Below are positions 8,539 to 16,398 of a stretch of 64,000 bases of DNA, one piece after another. How positions within the stretch are numbered: position 1 is the stretch's first letter; each line of letters starts with the position of its first letter. A program made the position numbers and the translations under genes. The notes below the pieces were generated by a model. It was not told the DNA's origin. It did not search any database and was given only the letters and a program-made list of their open reading frames with translations. Source of the DNA: Methanosphaerula palustris E1-9c (GTDB taxonomy: Archaea; Halobacteriota; Methanomicrobia; Methanomicrobiales; Methanospirillaceae); the NCBI RefSeq assembly GCF_000021965.1, contig NC_011832.1, forward strand, positions 2,645,242-2,709,241. Reading direction: 5' to 3'.

Positions 8539-9273
8539 ATGAAGGAACAGAAGAATCCGGGGGCAGGGAAAGGCAAGAAGCCTTCTCAGAAGGCAACTCA
8601 GCCCACCACTGCGAACTGGAAGAAGATTCTGGTCATCGGGGTCGGGGTGCTCTTTGTGGTCCTGATGGTCGTCTCCTCGATGGGGATGAGCTGGCTCAAT
8701 ACATTCAGCACCGTTCAGAACGGCTCCGTGGTGACTGCAGACCTGACCATTCGGGACGATCTCGGACGTCCGATCATCACCTCGGATAAGGTGGTCTACG
8801 CTGCTGCAGCCAAACAGAATCAGACGGTCCTGCTGACGAACCAGCTCACCGTCCCTGCAGGCGGGGTCTATGATAATACGAGCATGCAGTCCCTCCCGGT
8901 GACCGCACCACAGTCGGCCAACTTCACGGTCTTTGGCGATGAGTATCAGAGGCTGGTGGACGGGCTGATTGGGATGCATGTCAACCAGATGAAGACGGTC
9001 CCCTTCGATCAGAACTCCTCTGAGACGCAGAACGTGACGATCAGCTCTGCCCAGTTCGAGCAGCTCGGTATGAACTTCACCAATGCGACGATCAATGAAC
9101 AGGTCGTCCTCTCCCGTGCAGAGGGGCTCGATGACACGACCGATGTGAATGCGACCCCGACCGGGTACTCGCTCAGGACCACCAAGGTCGTCGACAAGAG
9201 TGCCGATAACCTGACGCTGAGCTTCGCCTACAAGGGCGTCGACCTGACGGTAGCCTCCATTGCGTCGACCTGA
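8539..9273 (+). CDS. Membrane-anchored FKBP-like protein
   Basis: The 244-residue protein has a basic N-terminus (about 25 residues), one transmembrane helix (about 29-48, 'ILVIGVGVLFVVLMVV'), then an extracellular part with many N-glycosylation-type Asn-X-Ser/Thr sites. The 'VVTADLTIRDD' start and the 'LVDGLIGMHVNQMKTV' segment resemble the beginning and the bulge/helix of SlyD-type FKBP prolyl isomerases, followed by a 'insert-in-flap' style region. Key prolyl-isomerase residues are hard to place, so activity is uncertain. It lies 13 bases after the phosphoesterase and could be co-transcribed. Confidence 0.6.
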   Translation: MKEQKNPGAGKGKKPSQKATQPTTANWKKILVIGVGVLFVVLMVVSSMGMSWLNTFSTVQNGSVVTADLTIRDDLGRPIITSDKVVYAAAAKQNQTVLLTNQLTVPAGGVYDNTSMQSLPVTAPQSANFTVFGDEYQRLVDGLIGMHVNQMKTVPFDQNSSETQNVTISSAQFEQLGMNFTNATINEQVVLSRAEGLDDTTDVNATPTGYSLRTTKVVDKSADNLTLSFAYKGVDLTVASIAST

Positions 9274-9282
9274 AGGAACACC

Positions 9283-9304
9283 TTTTTTTCTATGCCTTTT
9301 TTTC
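9283..9304 (+). terminator. Double T-run terminator
   Basis: Two runs of seven T in a tandem repeat (CCTTTTTTTCTATG and CCTTTTTTTCTATG) follow the FKBP-like gene within 35 bases of its stop. Repeated oligo-T tracts are typical archaeal termination signals. Confidence 0.6.
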
Positions 9305-9568
9305 TATGTAGTTCTCCTCAAAGGCGGAGAGGGACTGATGGCTCTGGAGAGTCCAAGCTCTCCCCATACTGCAGCGCAACCTCACACCAAGGGCCGTCAC
9401 AGTGAAAGGGGAGGATCTAGATAGATCGAACATGCCAACGGAGATAGTTCTGCAGATCCTTCGTGTGGATGGGTGAATGAAGCAGGTTGCAGGAGAGGGC
9501 ATAGGATCAGAAGGAAATTATTTGAATTTCAAACAGTGTGATCTTCTCTCGACTTTATAAAATGTAGG
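9305..9568. other. Gene-poor stretch
   Basis: This stretch holds only a short minus-strand frame (9290-9502) without recognisable domain or good codon pattern. It lies between a terminator and a decaying gene and may be old gene debris; I cannot identify a parent family. Confidence 0.3.
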
Positions 9569-9985
9569 TTAGAGGAATTTTTCCAGATCTGAAATGTTTT
9601 TTGCGATCTTCCCTTTGAGAACTCCAAGAATTAGTGGGTTATCCAGATTACCCATTAAATAACGAGAATCAGTCTTTAAACCAATGCATTTTTTTGTTTA
9701 AGGCGTATGCAATGCCCAAGTTCTACACATGGCCCTTTCATCTGGAACACGGCCGTCTAATATGAGGAGAAGAATATCCGCCTTTTTAATCTCGTCGACA
9801 TCAAGATTAAAAATCGTTTGTATTGCGCTTTCTTTTGATTCTCCTTCTCTCAACAACTCAGCCAGTAATTTCCCGTCTCTTTGTGGAAGAAATGTCAAAT
9901 ATCCTTTTGTTTCCACATAATCATTTTTTTCATTAAAGTCTAACTCAGCTCGAGAGAACAGAGGTCCAACAATATAGATCTTTTT
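9569..9985 (-). pseudogene. Nucleoside 2-deoxyribosyltransferase-like gene with frameshifts
   Basis: Joining frames gives a protein of about 138 residues: N-terminus 'KIYIVGPLFSRAELDFNE', then 'ADILLLILDGRVPDE', then in the next frame 'GPCVELG', then 'IAYALNKK', then back in the first frame 'GLKTDSRYLMGN' to a stop at 9569. These are the nucleotide-binding and catalytic motifs of the nucleoside 2-deoxyribosyltransferase family (purine/pyrimidine base exchange or 5'-phosphate hydrolysis). Three single-base insertions occur within 50 bases, each in a homopolymer (AAA, GGG, A7). No start codon lies before the conserved N-terminus; a TAA precedes it at 9986-9988. Either a decayed gene or, less likely, base-calling errors. 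Confidence 0.75.
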
Positions 9986-10255
9986 TTATCTCTTGATCAT
10001 CTCTCTTTTTTGAATTCTCTCAGTTATGGTTCTCCGATATTTCTTTAAATCCCATGTTGAGGTTTGATGTGAATGGAACGATTTTATAATTGTGGCTCTG
10101 TTGGACCTCTCAAAAATAGACTTATTTACACCTCTCGTTGATGGAGGAAGAGGGATATTGGAGTATGATTGGAATTTTTCAACAGAGCTGAATTATCAAT
10201 CACTTTCACCCACTATTCTCTTCGGTTTATCTCCTCCTCCATCTCACATTCCTTC
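9986..10255. other. A+T-rich spacer between two decayed genes
   Basis: No reading frame with recognisable content. A+T-rich with scattered T-runs; probably the promoter debris of the two flanking broken genes. Confidence 0.35.
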
Positions 10256-10736
10256 ATGACAACCAAGTCACCAGCATTCAGACTCGCCGGCTTCATCCTC
10301 CTCGTCAGCGACAGGAACAGTCGAAGCGATTCTACGGGATCTCTTCGGGCAGGAGATTGCCATGGATGTCGGACGCAATGTGGGATTCACGAGCGGTCTG
10401 GCCCTCTGGCAGAGGGACTACGCCCTGACCGTGATTTATAGAGAGAAAGTTGAGCCCAGGAAGGGAAACGATGTGGAGGTCTACTTCGAGGCAGAAGAGA
10501 TCGACGAGGTCTGAGAGATGATCCAGGGTCGGGATATCCCCGTCGTCCACGAACTCCGGGAGCAGCCATGGTGTCAGCGGGTCTTCCGGGTCTATGACCC
10601 CGATCGGTTCATCGTCGAAGTTGCAGAACCGATGGACGCGGTGGTCAGGCGGCTTCAGAAGGCCGGCAATTCAGAGGAGGAGATCGTGCAGAAGACGATG
10701 ATGCCGGCGGCGATCATCGGGGCGATCCTCGGGTGA
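10256..10736 (+). pseudogene. VOC/glyoxalase-superfamily gene, broken
   Basis: Conceptual joining gives a typical VOC (glyoxalase/bleomycin-resistance fold) protein of about 155 residues. The N-terminal 'FILLVSDRN' is in one frame; 'SKRFY' follows in another after loss of one base; 'RDLFGQEIAMDVG' follows in a third. Near 10512 a TGA interrupts the last frame between 'AEEIDEV' and 'EMIQGRDIPVV'. The end has 'VYDPDRFIVEVAEPM', the usual C-terminal VOC strand, then a helical tail. Two single-base deletions and one nonsense codon show real decay. The 72-residue frame at 10518-10736 is only the C-terminal remnant. Confidence 0.8.
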
Positions 10737-10891
10737 AGGGGGCGTCTGGTCATCACTCTGGATAGTAGTCTCTCTAGCGATGCAACCAAAAAGAACAATG
10801 AGTCATTCAAGGGAAACCCTTGAGGTCTCTTGGAATCAATTTTTACTCGAGAACTACTGATGAAAGTGCAGTGACCAATCAGCAATCCTTC

Positions 10892-11422
10892 TCATTCATA
10901 GAACACTTTCGGATACATGACTGTTCCTTTCACCTGATCGAGGCTACCATTCACCAGTTCCAGCGCCATGAACGCTTCTTTCGATACGTCAAACGGGGCC
11001 TTGATTCCCCAGGTATGTGCCGGTTTGAACCCGAATCTGGGGTAATAGGTATCGTGCCCGAGCACGATCACCGATCTAAAGTTAAGATCTCTGGCAATCT
11101 CCAGGCTCTTCCGGATCAGGGCACTGCCGACCCCTTTCTTCTGATGCCCGGGTACAACGGAGACCGGGGCCAAGGCCAGGGATTCGTGCTGCTTCTCACC
11201 ATCGCGGATCATGAGTTTTGTGAGCATGATATGTCCGACAATCACCCCCTCATCTTCTGCCACCAGGGAGAGTTGTGGTACAAATACATCGCTCTTTCTC
11301 AGATTGGCAACTAAATTATGCTCAGTATGGTCGCTGAATGCAGCATGTTCAAAAGCCTCTTCAACGACCTGTGCTGAGACCAGATAGTCCTTTTCAGTCT
11401 CCTGTCTGATGTGTATCGTCAT
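10892..11422 (-). CDS. GNAT-family N-acetyltransferase
   Basis: A 176-residue acetyltransferase. The acetyl-CoA binding motif A is 'VVPGHQKKGVGSALIRKSL' (about residues 96-114), preceded by the beta-4 strand 'LALAPVSV', and 'VIVLGHDTYYPRFGFKPA' is the conserved motif B end. The overall pattern matches the YhbS-like branch of predicted N-acetyltransferases. The substrate is unknown. A solitary gene with its own promoter; the downstream side faces the VOC pseudogene. Confidence 0.88.
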   Translation of the reverse strand: MTIHIRQETEKDYLVSAQVVEEAFEHAAFSDHTEHNLVANLRKSDVFVPQLSLVAEDEGVIVGHIMLTKLMIRDGEKQHESLALAPVSVVPGHQKKGVGSALIRKSLEIARDLNFRSVIVLGHDTYYPRFGFKPAHTWGIKAPFDVSKEAFMALELVNGSLDQVKGTVMYPKVFYE

Positions 11423-11511
11423 CTCACCATACTCCTTTCAGCGTGGAATAGAATAGAGAAGTGAATCTATCTAAAAATTGCCGTATAAAAACCTGATATG
11501 TTCCGGTCAGA

Positions 11512-11784
11512 TCAGGATCGGACGGCCCGGCTACTTTCAAGGGTCGCAAGGCCCATCTCGGTGACCTCGTCTGCGACGTTCACCAGCCGGAGCCACATGT
11601 TCAGGGCGGCCCTGAGTGCAGCCAGATCCTCGGCCTCGATCGTCATCACCAGCGTGGTCTGATCAACGCAGGCGAGGTCGACGGTCGACCGCATCCCCTC
11701 CTGGTCGATCAGTTCTGGTGCCAGCGCCCGATACAAGAGGGGGGCCGTGGGCGTGCAGAAGGTGAACCATGCCTGATGTGCCAT
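11512..11784 (-). CDS. KEOPS complex subunit Pcc1
   Basis: A 90-residue protein matching archaeal Pcc1, the small dimerising subunit of the KEOPS complex that makes threonylcarbamoyl-adenosine (t6A37) in ANN-decoding tRNAs. The typical C-terminal helix is 'DLAALRAALNMWLRLVNVA' (about residues 53-71), and the first strand has 'PLLYRALAPEL'. It is the last gene of the minus-strand translation/proteasome operon, starting 5 bases after the Brix gene, as in many euryarchaea. Confidence 0.85.
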   Translation of the reverse strand: MAHQAWFTFCTPTAPLLYRALAPELIDQEGMRSTVDLACVDQTTLVMTIEAEDLAALRAALNMWLRLVNVADEVTEMGLATLESSRAVRS

Positions 11785-11788
11785 TCTC

Positions 11789-12187
11789 TCACCTGAGTTT
11801 CAGGAGGAACTGCTTCTTCTGTGGGCCATCATATAAGAGGGTCCGAGCTCCGTTCCCTTCACTGAGACTGATCTCAATGTATGGGGAGAGCGCCTCGAAG
11901 AGACCCTGGTCCGAGACCGTGATTCCATGGGTGATCGTTCCCATCCGTTCACGCATCTCGGTTGAATCAACCCAGAACTCGGTGATCGTGCTGTTCTCCC
12001 GTATCAAGGCGACCCGGATCGACTTCGCCTCACCAGAGACTAAAAAAAGGAGTGGGCCCCATTCATTGAGGTCCTGTACGCCCATCTTCCCACGGGTCAG
12101 GTACTGCCATCCCAGAGCAAATGCCAGCCCTTTTGCAAGGGTTCTTACTTCAGGGACCGGTTTACGGGAGGTCGTGACGAAGGTCAT
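11789..12187 (-). CDS. Archaeal Brix-domain (IMP4-like) rRNA processing protein
   Basis: The start at '[18 protein letters not shown]' gives 132 residues, the size of archaeal single Brix-domain proteins. 'TTSRKP' with 'VRTLAKGLA' is the family N-terminus, implied in ribosomal RNA binding during ribosome assembly. This start overlaps the rpoP stop by 4 bases (ATGA). A longer open frame upstream overlaps rpoP and is not conserved. Position between rpoP and pcc1 matches the classic archaeal operon. Confidence 0.85.
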   Translation of the reverse strand: MTFVTTSRKPVPEVRTLAKGLAFALGWQYLTRGKMGVQDLNEWGPLLFLVSGEAKSIRVALIRENSTITEFWVDSTEMRERMGTITHGITVSDQGLFEALSPYIEISLSEGNGARTLLYDGPQKKQFLLKLR

Positions 12188-12318
12188 CGAGCCTTTAACT
12201 CTTTGATCCCGCCGCCCCGTTCCTTGAAGAGGATCCGGTGGCCACAGAAGGGACATCTGACATTGACGTCGATCTCAACCCTGTGCTTGCACCGTGCACA
12301 TTTGTAGGTGGCTGTCAC
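12184..12318 (-). CDS. rpoP: DNA-directed RNA polymerase subunit P (Rpb12-like)
   Basis: This small gene encodes 44 residues with a zinc ribbon: '[11 protein letters not shown]' and '[14 protein letters not shown]', four cysteines in two CxxC pairs, as in archaeal RpoP/Rpb12. I choose the GTG start because AGGAGG lies 10 bases upstream; an in-frame TTG 9 bases earlier would sit only one base after that sequence. It starts 6 bases after the L37Ae stop and overlaps the Brix start. RpoP holds the Rpb3/Rpb10/Rpb11-type assembly platform of the polymerase. Confidence 0.9.
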   Translation of the reverse strand: MTATYKCARCKHRVEIDVNVRCPFCGHRILFKERGGGIKELKAR

Positions 12319-12323
12319 CTGGA

Positions 12324-12614
12324 TCAAGCCTCCTTCTGGAGGGCCCTCTCGATGGTGCGGAGGGCGACGTTATGAACCGGTGTCTGTGGTACATAGGCTC
12401 CCCCGGCGAATTTAAAACCGCACTTGCGGCATTCCCAGATCCCAGTACCCCGTCGCTGGACAGCTACGGTGTCACACCGCAGACAGCGGTGGAGTGCACC
12501 TGAGACCTTCTCCATCTCGTTCACTCTCTTCCTTACAAAGCGACCGTACCGGCAGCCGAAACGTCCGGCACTACCAGTGACCTTTCCTTTTGCTTTCTGA
12601 TGATGGCTGGCCAT
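12324..12614 (-). CDS. rpl37ae: 50S ribosomal protein L37Ae (eL43)
   Basis: A 96-residue ribosomal protein with a C4 zinc finger, '[33 protein letters not shown]', where CLRC and CRKC bind zinc. N-terminus '[16 protein letters not shown]' is the family signature. It sits directly before rpoP as in other archaea and gives rpoP its ribosome binding site (AGGAGG within the last codons). Confidence 0.95.
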   Translation of the reverse strand: MASHHQKAKGKVTGSAGRFGCRYGRFVRKRVNEMEKVSGALHRCLRCDTVAVQRRGTGIWECRKCGFKFAGGAYVPQTPVHNVALRTIERALQKEA

Positions 12615-12657
12615 TCTCTTTCACCCCAAATTTATCTTTATCTATAGGTTCTCAAAC

Positions 12658-13362
12658 TTAATATATCTGATTGAGTTTCTTGACCTCGCCCTCACCCTTG
12701 GTGAGCCGGTTGACGGTCGTATAAAACTCGTTCTGGATGCCTGCCGGGATCCTGACCACGCAGATCCATGAGCCGTCCCGCTGCCATTCGTCCTTCTCGA
12801 TCACAGCACCTGCCCTAATCTCAGGGAAGGACTTGGCTGCATAGTCCGGCGGGATCTTCACGGCGAGCCGGAGTTCCTCAAACCGGATCGGGATCAACGG
12901 GCGGAGGGCCTTCATCGTATCCTTGACCAGATCGTCAAGGTGTCTGAACGGGTCGATGTTCACCCTGGCCTCCTCCATCGCCATCTCGATCCGCGTTGGC
13001 GGATGCGGGTACCCGGTCTGCGGGTTCACGGCGTTGCGAGCAATGAAGTTCACCACCTGTTTGCGCTTGTCTGCGATCATATGCCTCCGCTGGTCGGAGG
13101 TCAGGTGGATCTCCCCCTTCTCGATGATCCTCTTTGCGATCGTTGGAAAGTCCAGCGTTCCAAAGACCTTCATCAGGGTCTCGTCCGAGGCCCTGTCCCC
13201 ATGGGCGGCATTCTCAAATACATTGAGCGCTGCGACGATATCCTCAATCTCGATCAGCTCCCCCTGCTTGAACCTGCTCGCCTCATCCGGGTCGACGAGC
13301 AGTTCAAACCGTTCGGCATGGCTCTCCAGCCTGGCCACCACGGCTTTGTCCAGTGGAATCAT
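12658..13362 (-). CDS. Ribosome maturation protein SBDS (SDO1)
   Basis: Acts in 50S subunit maturation with EF-2-like GTPases. The start 'MIPLDKAVVARLES' gives 234 residues and all three SBDS domains: N-terminal FYSH domain ('RFELLVDP...GELIEIEDIVAA'), central helical domain with 'LTSDQRRHMIADKRKQVV' and 'HPPTRIEMAMEEA', and a C-terminal ferredoxin-like domain. A 10-residue upstream extension runs into the psmA end and is not conserved. Downstream, exosome genes rrp4/rrp41/rrp42 would be expected in many archaea, but L37Ae follows directly. Confidence 0.93.
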   Translation of the reverse strand: MIPLDKAVVARLESHAERFELLVDPDEASRFKQGELIEIEDIVAALNVFENAAHGDRASDETLMKVFGTLDFPTIAKRIIEKGEIHLTSDQRRHMIADKRKQVVNFIARNAVNPQTGYPHPPTRIEMAMEEARVNIDPFRHLDDLVKDTMKALRPLIPIRFEELRLAVKIPPDYAAKSFPEIRAGAVIEKDEWQRDGSWICVVRIPAGIQNEFYTTVNRLTKGEGEVKKLNQIY

Positions 13363-13369
13363 GGAAACA

Positions 13370-14095
13370 TCACGACTGTTCGATCTGTTCAACGAACGAG
13401 GCGACTTCCTGTCTGCTCATCTTTCTGAACGCAGGCGTGTCATTGTTGACAACCCCGATCTCGACAGTGTTCACATCAAACTTTCCTTCGGTTGCAGCGT
13501 GCAGGGCCTTGAGACCGAGCAGAATCGCGTCGCGGATGCTGGCTTCGGGATTGTACTCCTCCTCAAAGACCTTCATCACGGCATTCCTCCCGATCCCGAT
13601 TCCAGTCGCTTTGTACTCGAGCAGCGTGCCGCTCGGGTCGGTCTCAAAGAGCCTGAACTGACCGTCGCTGATCCCGGCGATCAGCAGTGCCGTTCCGTAT
13701 GGGCGTGCACCGCCGAACTGGGTGTAGGTCTGCATATGATCGCAGAGTTTCTTTGAGAGCATCTCGACGTCGATCTGCTCATCGTAGCTGACCCGGTTCA
13801 CCTGGGACTCCACCCTGGCCCGATCGACCAGTGAACGGGCATCCCCGACCAGGCCTGAAGAGGCGACACCGATATGATTATCGATCTTGAAGATCTTCTC
13901 TATCGACGAGGGCTCGAGCAACTTGGAGTTCACCCGCTTGTCAACAAGCAGGACGATTCCATCGTTGCATTTGATCCCAACCGCAGTCGTGCCGCGTTTG
14001 ACCGCTTCACGTGCGTACTCTACCTGATAAAGCCGGCCATCTGGGCTGAACACCGTTATGGCCCGGTCATATCCCATCTGATATTGTGGTTGCAT
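13370..14095 (-). CDS. psmA: Proteasome subunit alpha
   Basis: A 241-residue 20S proteasome alpha subunit. The N-terminal signature 'GYDRAITVFSPDGRLYQVEYA' region (about residues 8-28) builds the gate and outer ring; 'GTTAVGIK' follows. Alpha subunits are not proteolytic; they dock the PAN or Cdc48 ATPase. The beta subunit is not in this window. The start overlaps the Rnp2 stop by one base, in the usual archaeal order rnp3-rnp2-psmA-SBDS. Confidence 0.96.
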   Translation of the reverse strand: MQPQYQMGYDRAITVFSPDGRLYQVEYAREAVKRGTTAVGIKCNDGIVLLVDKRVNSKLLEPSSIEKIFKIDNHIGVASSGLVGDARSLVDRARVESQVNRVSYDEQIDVEMLSKKLCDHMQTYTQFGGARPYGTALLIAGISDGQFRLFETDPSGTLLEYKATGIGIGRNAVMKVFEEEYNPEASIRDAILLGLKALHAATEGKFDVNTVEIGVVNNDTPAFRKMSRQEVASFVEQIEQS

Positions 14096-14577
14096 TATCT
14101 CTCCTGAAGATCCTGTTCAACAAGGAACAGTAGCTTTTGACTGTTACATCCCTTCTCTATTAAATCAACCTTTTGTGATTCCCTGACATGGACCTCGTAG
14201 ATCACGCCATCCACTTCCAGGTCCTCACGTTCTGGTCGTTCAACCGGCTGTCGCATCCGTCTGCGGAGGGCATGGATCGTCCCCGATGTCGCGAGGGTCC
14301 TGAAGGCAACCCGCTGGCCATCTACCTCGGTGACCACGGCGAGGGCTGTGGCAAGGAACTGCTCGCTCCCCCGACTGCAACGTGCGATCAGGTAGCCGTC
14401 ACCGGCGAATACGACGGCATGGTGGAGGGCTGCCCCTGCACCATCGCCGTACAGTCCGGTTATCGCCTCTGCGATCGCAACGTACAGGACTTTCGAGTCG
14501 ATAGAAGGGTAGTTCGGTACTATCGCAGCCAGCACATACCGCTTCTTGATCCGCATCGTCGGCGGTCTGGGTTTCAT
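14095..14577 (-). CDS. rnp2: Ribonuclease P protein component 2 (Pop5)
   Basis: A 160-residue Pop5 homologue, one of the archaeal RNase P proteins that support 5' maturation of tRNAs by the RNA subunit. The N-terminus 'RPPTMRIKKRYVLAAI' is the family signature. The RNP2 fold runs to about residue 115; the last 40 residues are a less conserved extension. It overlaps rnp3 upstream by 4 bases and psmA downstream by 1. Confidence 0.9.
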   Translation of the reverse strand: MKPRPPTMRIKKRYVLAAIVPNYPSIDSKVLYVAIAEAITGLYGDGAGAALHHAVVFAGDGYLIARCSRGSEQFLATALAVVTEVDGQRVAFRTLATSGTIHALRRRMRQPVERPEREDLEVDGVIYEVHVRESQKVDLIEKGCNSQKLLFLVEQDLQER

Positions 14578-15218
14578 TCGACCACCCTGACTGGCAGCAG
14601 CTGGTGCAGTACCCCTGGCAGCGAGGTGAGTCCCCTGATGACCTCTTCCTTCTCCATCCCAAAGAGGGCACAGAGCAGGGTCATCTCCCTGACCGATCGC
14701 TGATCGAGGATCGAGCGTGCGAACGATCCGATCACAAATGGGAACTCATATCGTCGGTGCAGGGTCAGCAGGTCGGCGTACCGCTGCAGCACGCGCTGCC
14801 GCTGCAGCCCCTTCAGATACAGCAGGGGAAAGAGGTCGATTGTAACCCCCACATTCTTCTCAGCGGCGAGCCGGGCGGAGACATGGTCGAAGGCGTTCTT
14901 CCGCTGTCGCTCGACCCCAGCCAGCAGGTGGACCCCGCGGAGCGGGACCACACCCCTGATGAACGAGGCATCCCCGGCCATGACGATCATAACCTGACCC
15001 TCTTTCGTACGCCCGAGGTCCCTGATCACCTCACGGACATGCCGTGTCTCGATCACCCGTGCCGGCAGCACACTGACATTCCCGATGACTGCCGGCTGCT
15101 CCACGGGCAGCACGATGGTGTCAAAGCCGAGAGCTCCGGCCTCCATCGTCATTCTGGTCAGGGAGGAGTCTCCTGCCGGATACGAACAGGTACAGATGTC
15201 AGTGCAGTGCATGACCAA
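14574..15218 (-). CDS. rnp3: Ribonuclease P protein component 3 (Rpp30)
   Basis: A 214-residue Rpp30 homologue with a PHP-like TIM-barrel fold. It shows 'DTIVLPVEQPA' at strand two and 'MAGDASFIRGVV' in the middle, then 'VTIDLFPLLY' and 'FVIGSFARSILDQRSVREM', the conserved C-terminal segment. Works with Pop5 in the RNase P holoenzyme. Two Met codons lie at residues 1 and 3; either may be the start. Confidence 0.88.
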   Translation of the reverse strand: MVMHCTDICTCSYPAGDSSLTRMTMEAGALGFDTIVLPVEQPAVIGNVSVLPARVIETRHVREVIRDLGRTKEGQVMIVMAGDASFIRGVVPLRGVHLLAGVERQRKNAFDHVSARLAAEKNVGVTIDLFPLLYLKGLQRQRVLQRYADLLTLHRRYEFPFVIGSFARSILDQRSVREMTLLCALFGMEKEEVIRGLTSLPGVLHQLLPVRVVE

Positions 15219-15232
15219 AAAAAGAGATCGGG

Positions 15233-15823
15233 TTACTTACCCTTATTTGCATTTGAGCGGATGGACGGACGGGTCTTCTCAGTCCCTCTGCCCCGGGTTC
15301 GCATACCACGGCCCTTCATCCCTGCACTGGTCTTACCGCGCTCTGCACGTCCACGCTGGGTTGCATTTCCAAACCAGCTCAGCCGTGGATCGCTCAGCAC
15401 TACGGGGTGGTGACCGTCGACGAGGATCACTTCATACCACTTCTGTCTGCCGTCCTGGCCGACCCAGTACGAGTTGAGAACCTCCATGTTTGGGTACCGG
15501 GACGAAGCACGCTCCTCACCGATACGCTGCAGGCTCTTTCCTGGGGTCAACTTGCGCATCCCCATGTTGGCTGTTCTCCGTCCGCGGATGTACCGTGAGG
15601 CTCTCCGCCCACCCCGTCTGACCTTGACCCTGACCACGATGATGCCCTGCTTGGCCTTGAATCCAAGGGAGCGGGCCCGATCGATACGAGTTGGGTGTTC
15701 GAGTCTGACGACGGTTCCTTCCCGCCGCCATACCTGCATACGGTCCCAGAGGAGCTTCTTAACACCGGTCTCCTCGGGTTTCTTCCATGCCTCACGAACG
15801 TAGGCATACATAGATTTTGACAT
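15233..15823 (-). CDS. rpl15e: 50S ribosomal protein L15e (eL15)
   Basis: A 196-residue basic ribosomal protein. Start at '[16 protein letters not shown]', the conserved N-terminus, gives normal length; 4 residues upstream are dispensable. Conserved '[18 protein letters not shown]' and '[12 protein letters not shown]' are visible. It is first gene of the minus-strand superoperon. The 98 bp before it contain TTTATATGTC on the plus strand (15890-15899), so the AT-rich promoter is near 15850-15900. Confidence 0.95.
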   Translation of the reverse strand: MSKSMYAYVREAWKKPEETGVKKLLWDRMQVWRREGTVVRLEHPTRIDRARSLGFKAKQGIIVVRVKVRRGGRRASRYIRGRRTANMGMRKLTPGKSLQRIGEERASSRYPNMEVLNSYWVGQDGRQKWYEVILVDGHHPVVLSDPRLSWFGNATQRGRAERGKTSAGMKGRGMRTRGRGTEKTRPSIRSNANKGK

Positions 15824-15933
15824 GATCTTCACCAAGGTTCAGCTCAAATTTTGAGCTACATTCCTTTACGGGACGGATCCCGTATTCCTTTATATGTCGA
15901 CCACCCGGTTATTAATAACAGCGGTGATCCTGG

Positions 15934-16398
15934 TCAGCCCTTGATCTTCTCGATCACCCGGATATCGCTGATCCCGGTCACTGGGTACTGTCCGTTCTCG
16001 TCCTTCTCCGCCGATTTGACCATGTCCCAGATGGTCAGCAGCGCTACCGAGACCCCGGTCAGCGCCTCCATCTCGACCCCGGTCCGGCCGTACGAAGTGA
16101 CAGTCACCTCTGCCGTGATCGACACCTCTGTATCAGTGAAGTCGACGGTGATCGCTCCGATTGGGATCTGGTGGCAGAGCGGGATGAGCTGCGGGGTCTG
16201 CTTAACAGCCAGCGTCGCAGCGATCCTGGCCGTGGCGAGCACGTTCCCCTTCAGCACGGTCCCGGTTCTGATAGCGGCCACGGTGTCGGACCGCAGGGTG
16301 ATCGTCCCCTCGGCCCGGGCCATCCGTTTCACCTCACCCTTGGCGGTGATGTCCACCATCTGCACCTTGTCGCCGTTGATATGGGTAAACTCAGGCAT
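15934..16398 (-). CDS. moaC: Cyclic pyranopterin monophosphate synthase
   Basis: Converts the MoaA product (3',8-cyclo-GTP) to cyclic pyranopterin monophosphate in molybdopterin synthesis, needed for formylmethanofuran dehydrogenase in methanogens and for the MsrP-like enzyme near 60 kb. The start '[18 protein letters not shown]' gives 154 residues. The conserved 'IPLCHQIPI' and '[19 protein letters not shown]' catalytic segments are intact. Its start overlaps the NnrE/D stop by 8 bases, an operon with NAD(P)HX repair as seen in other methanogens. Confidence 0.94.
   Translation of the reverse strand: MPEFTHINGDKVQMVDITAKGEVKRMARAEGTITLRSDTVAAIRTGTVLKGNVLATARIAATLAVKQTPQLIPLCHQIPIGAITVDFTDTEVSITAEVTVTSYGRTGVEMEALTGVSVALLTIWDMVKSAEKDENGQYPVTGISDIRVIEKIKG

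Noticed and set aside
9290-9502. 70-residue minus-strand frame
   Set aside because: No domain, poor codon pattern, and it begins inside a terminator region of the neighbouring gene.
10512-10514. In-frame TGA in the VOC gene as selenocysteine codon
   Set aside because: Two frameshifts upstream make the gene dead in any case, VOC proteins have no Cys/Sec at this place, and archaeal selenocysteine use is confined to other orders.
12325-12327. TTG start for rpoP
   Set aside because: Only one base separates it from AGGAGG; the GTG nine bases later has the proper distance.
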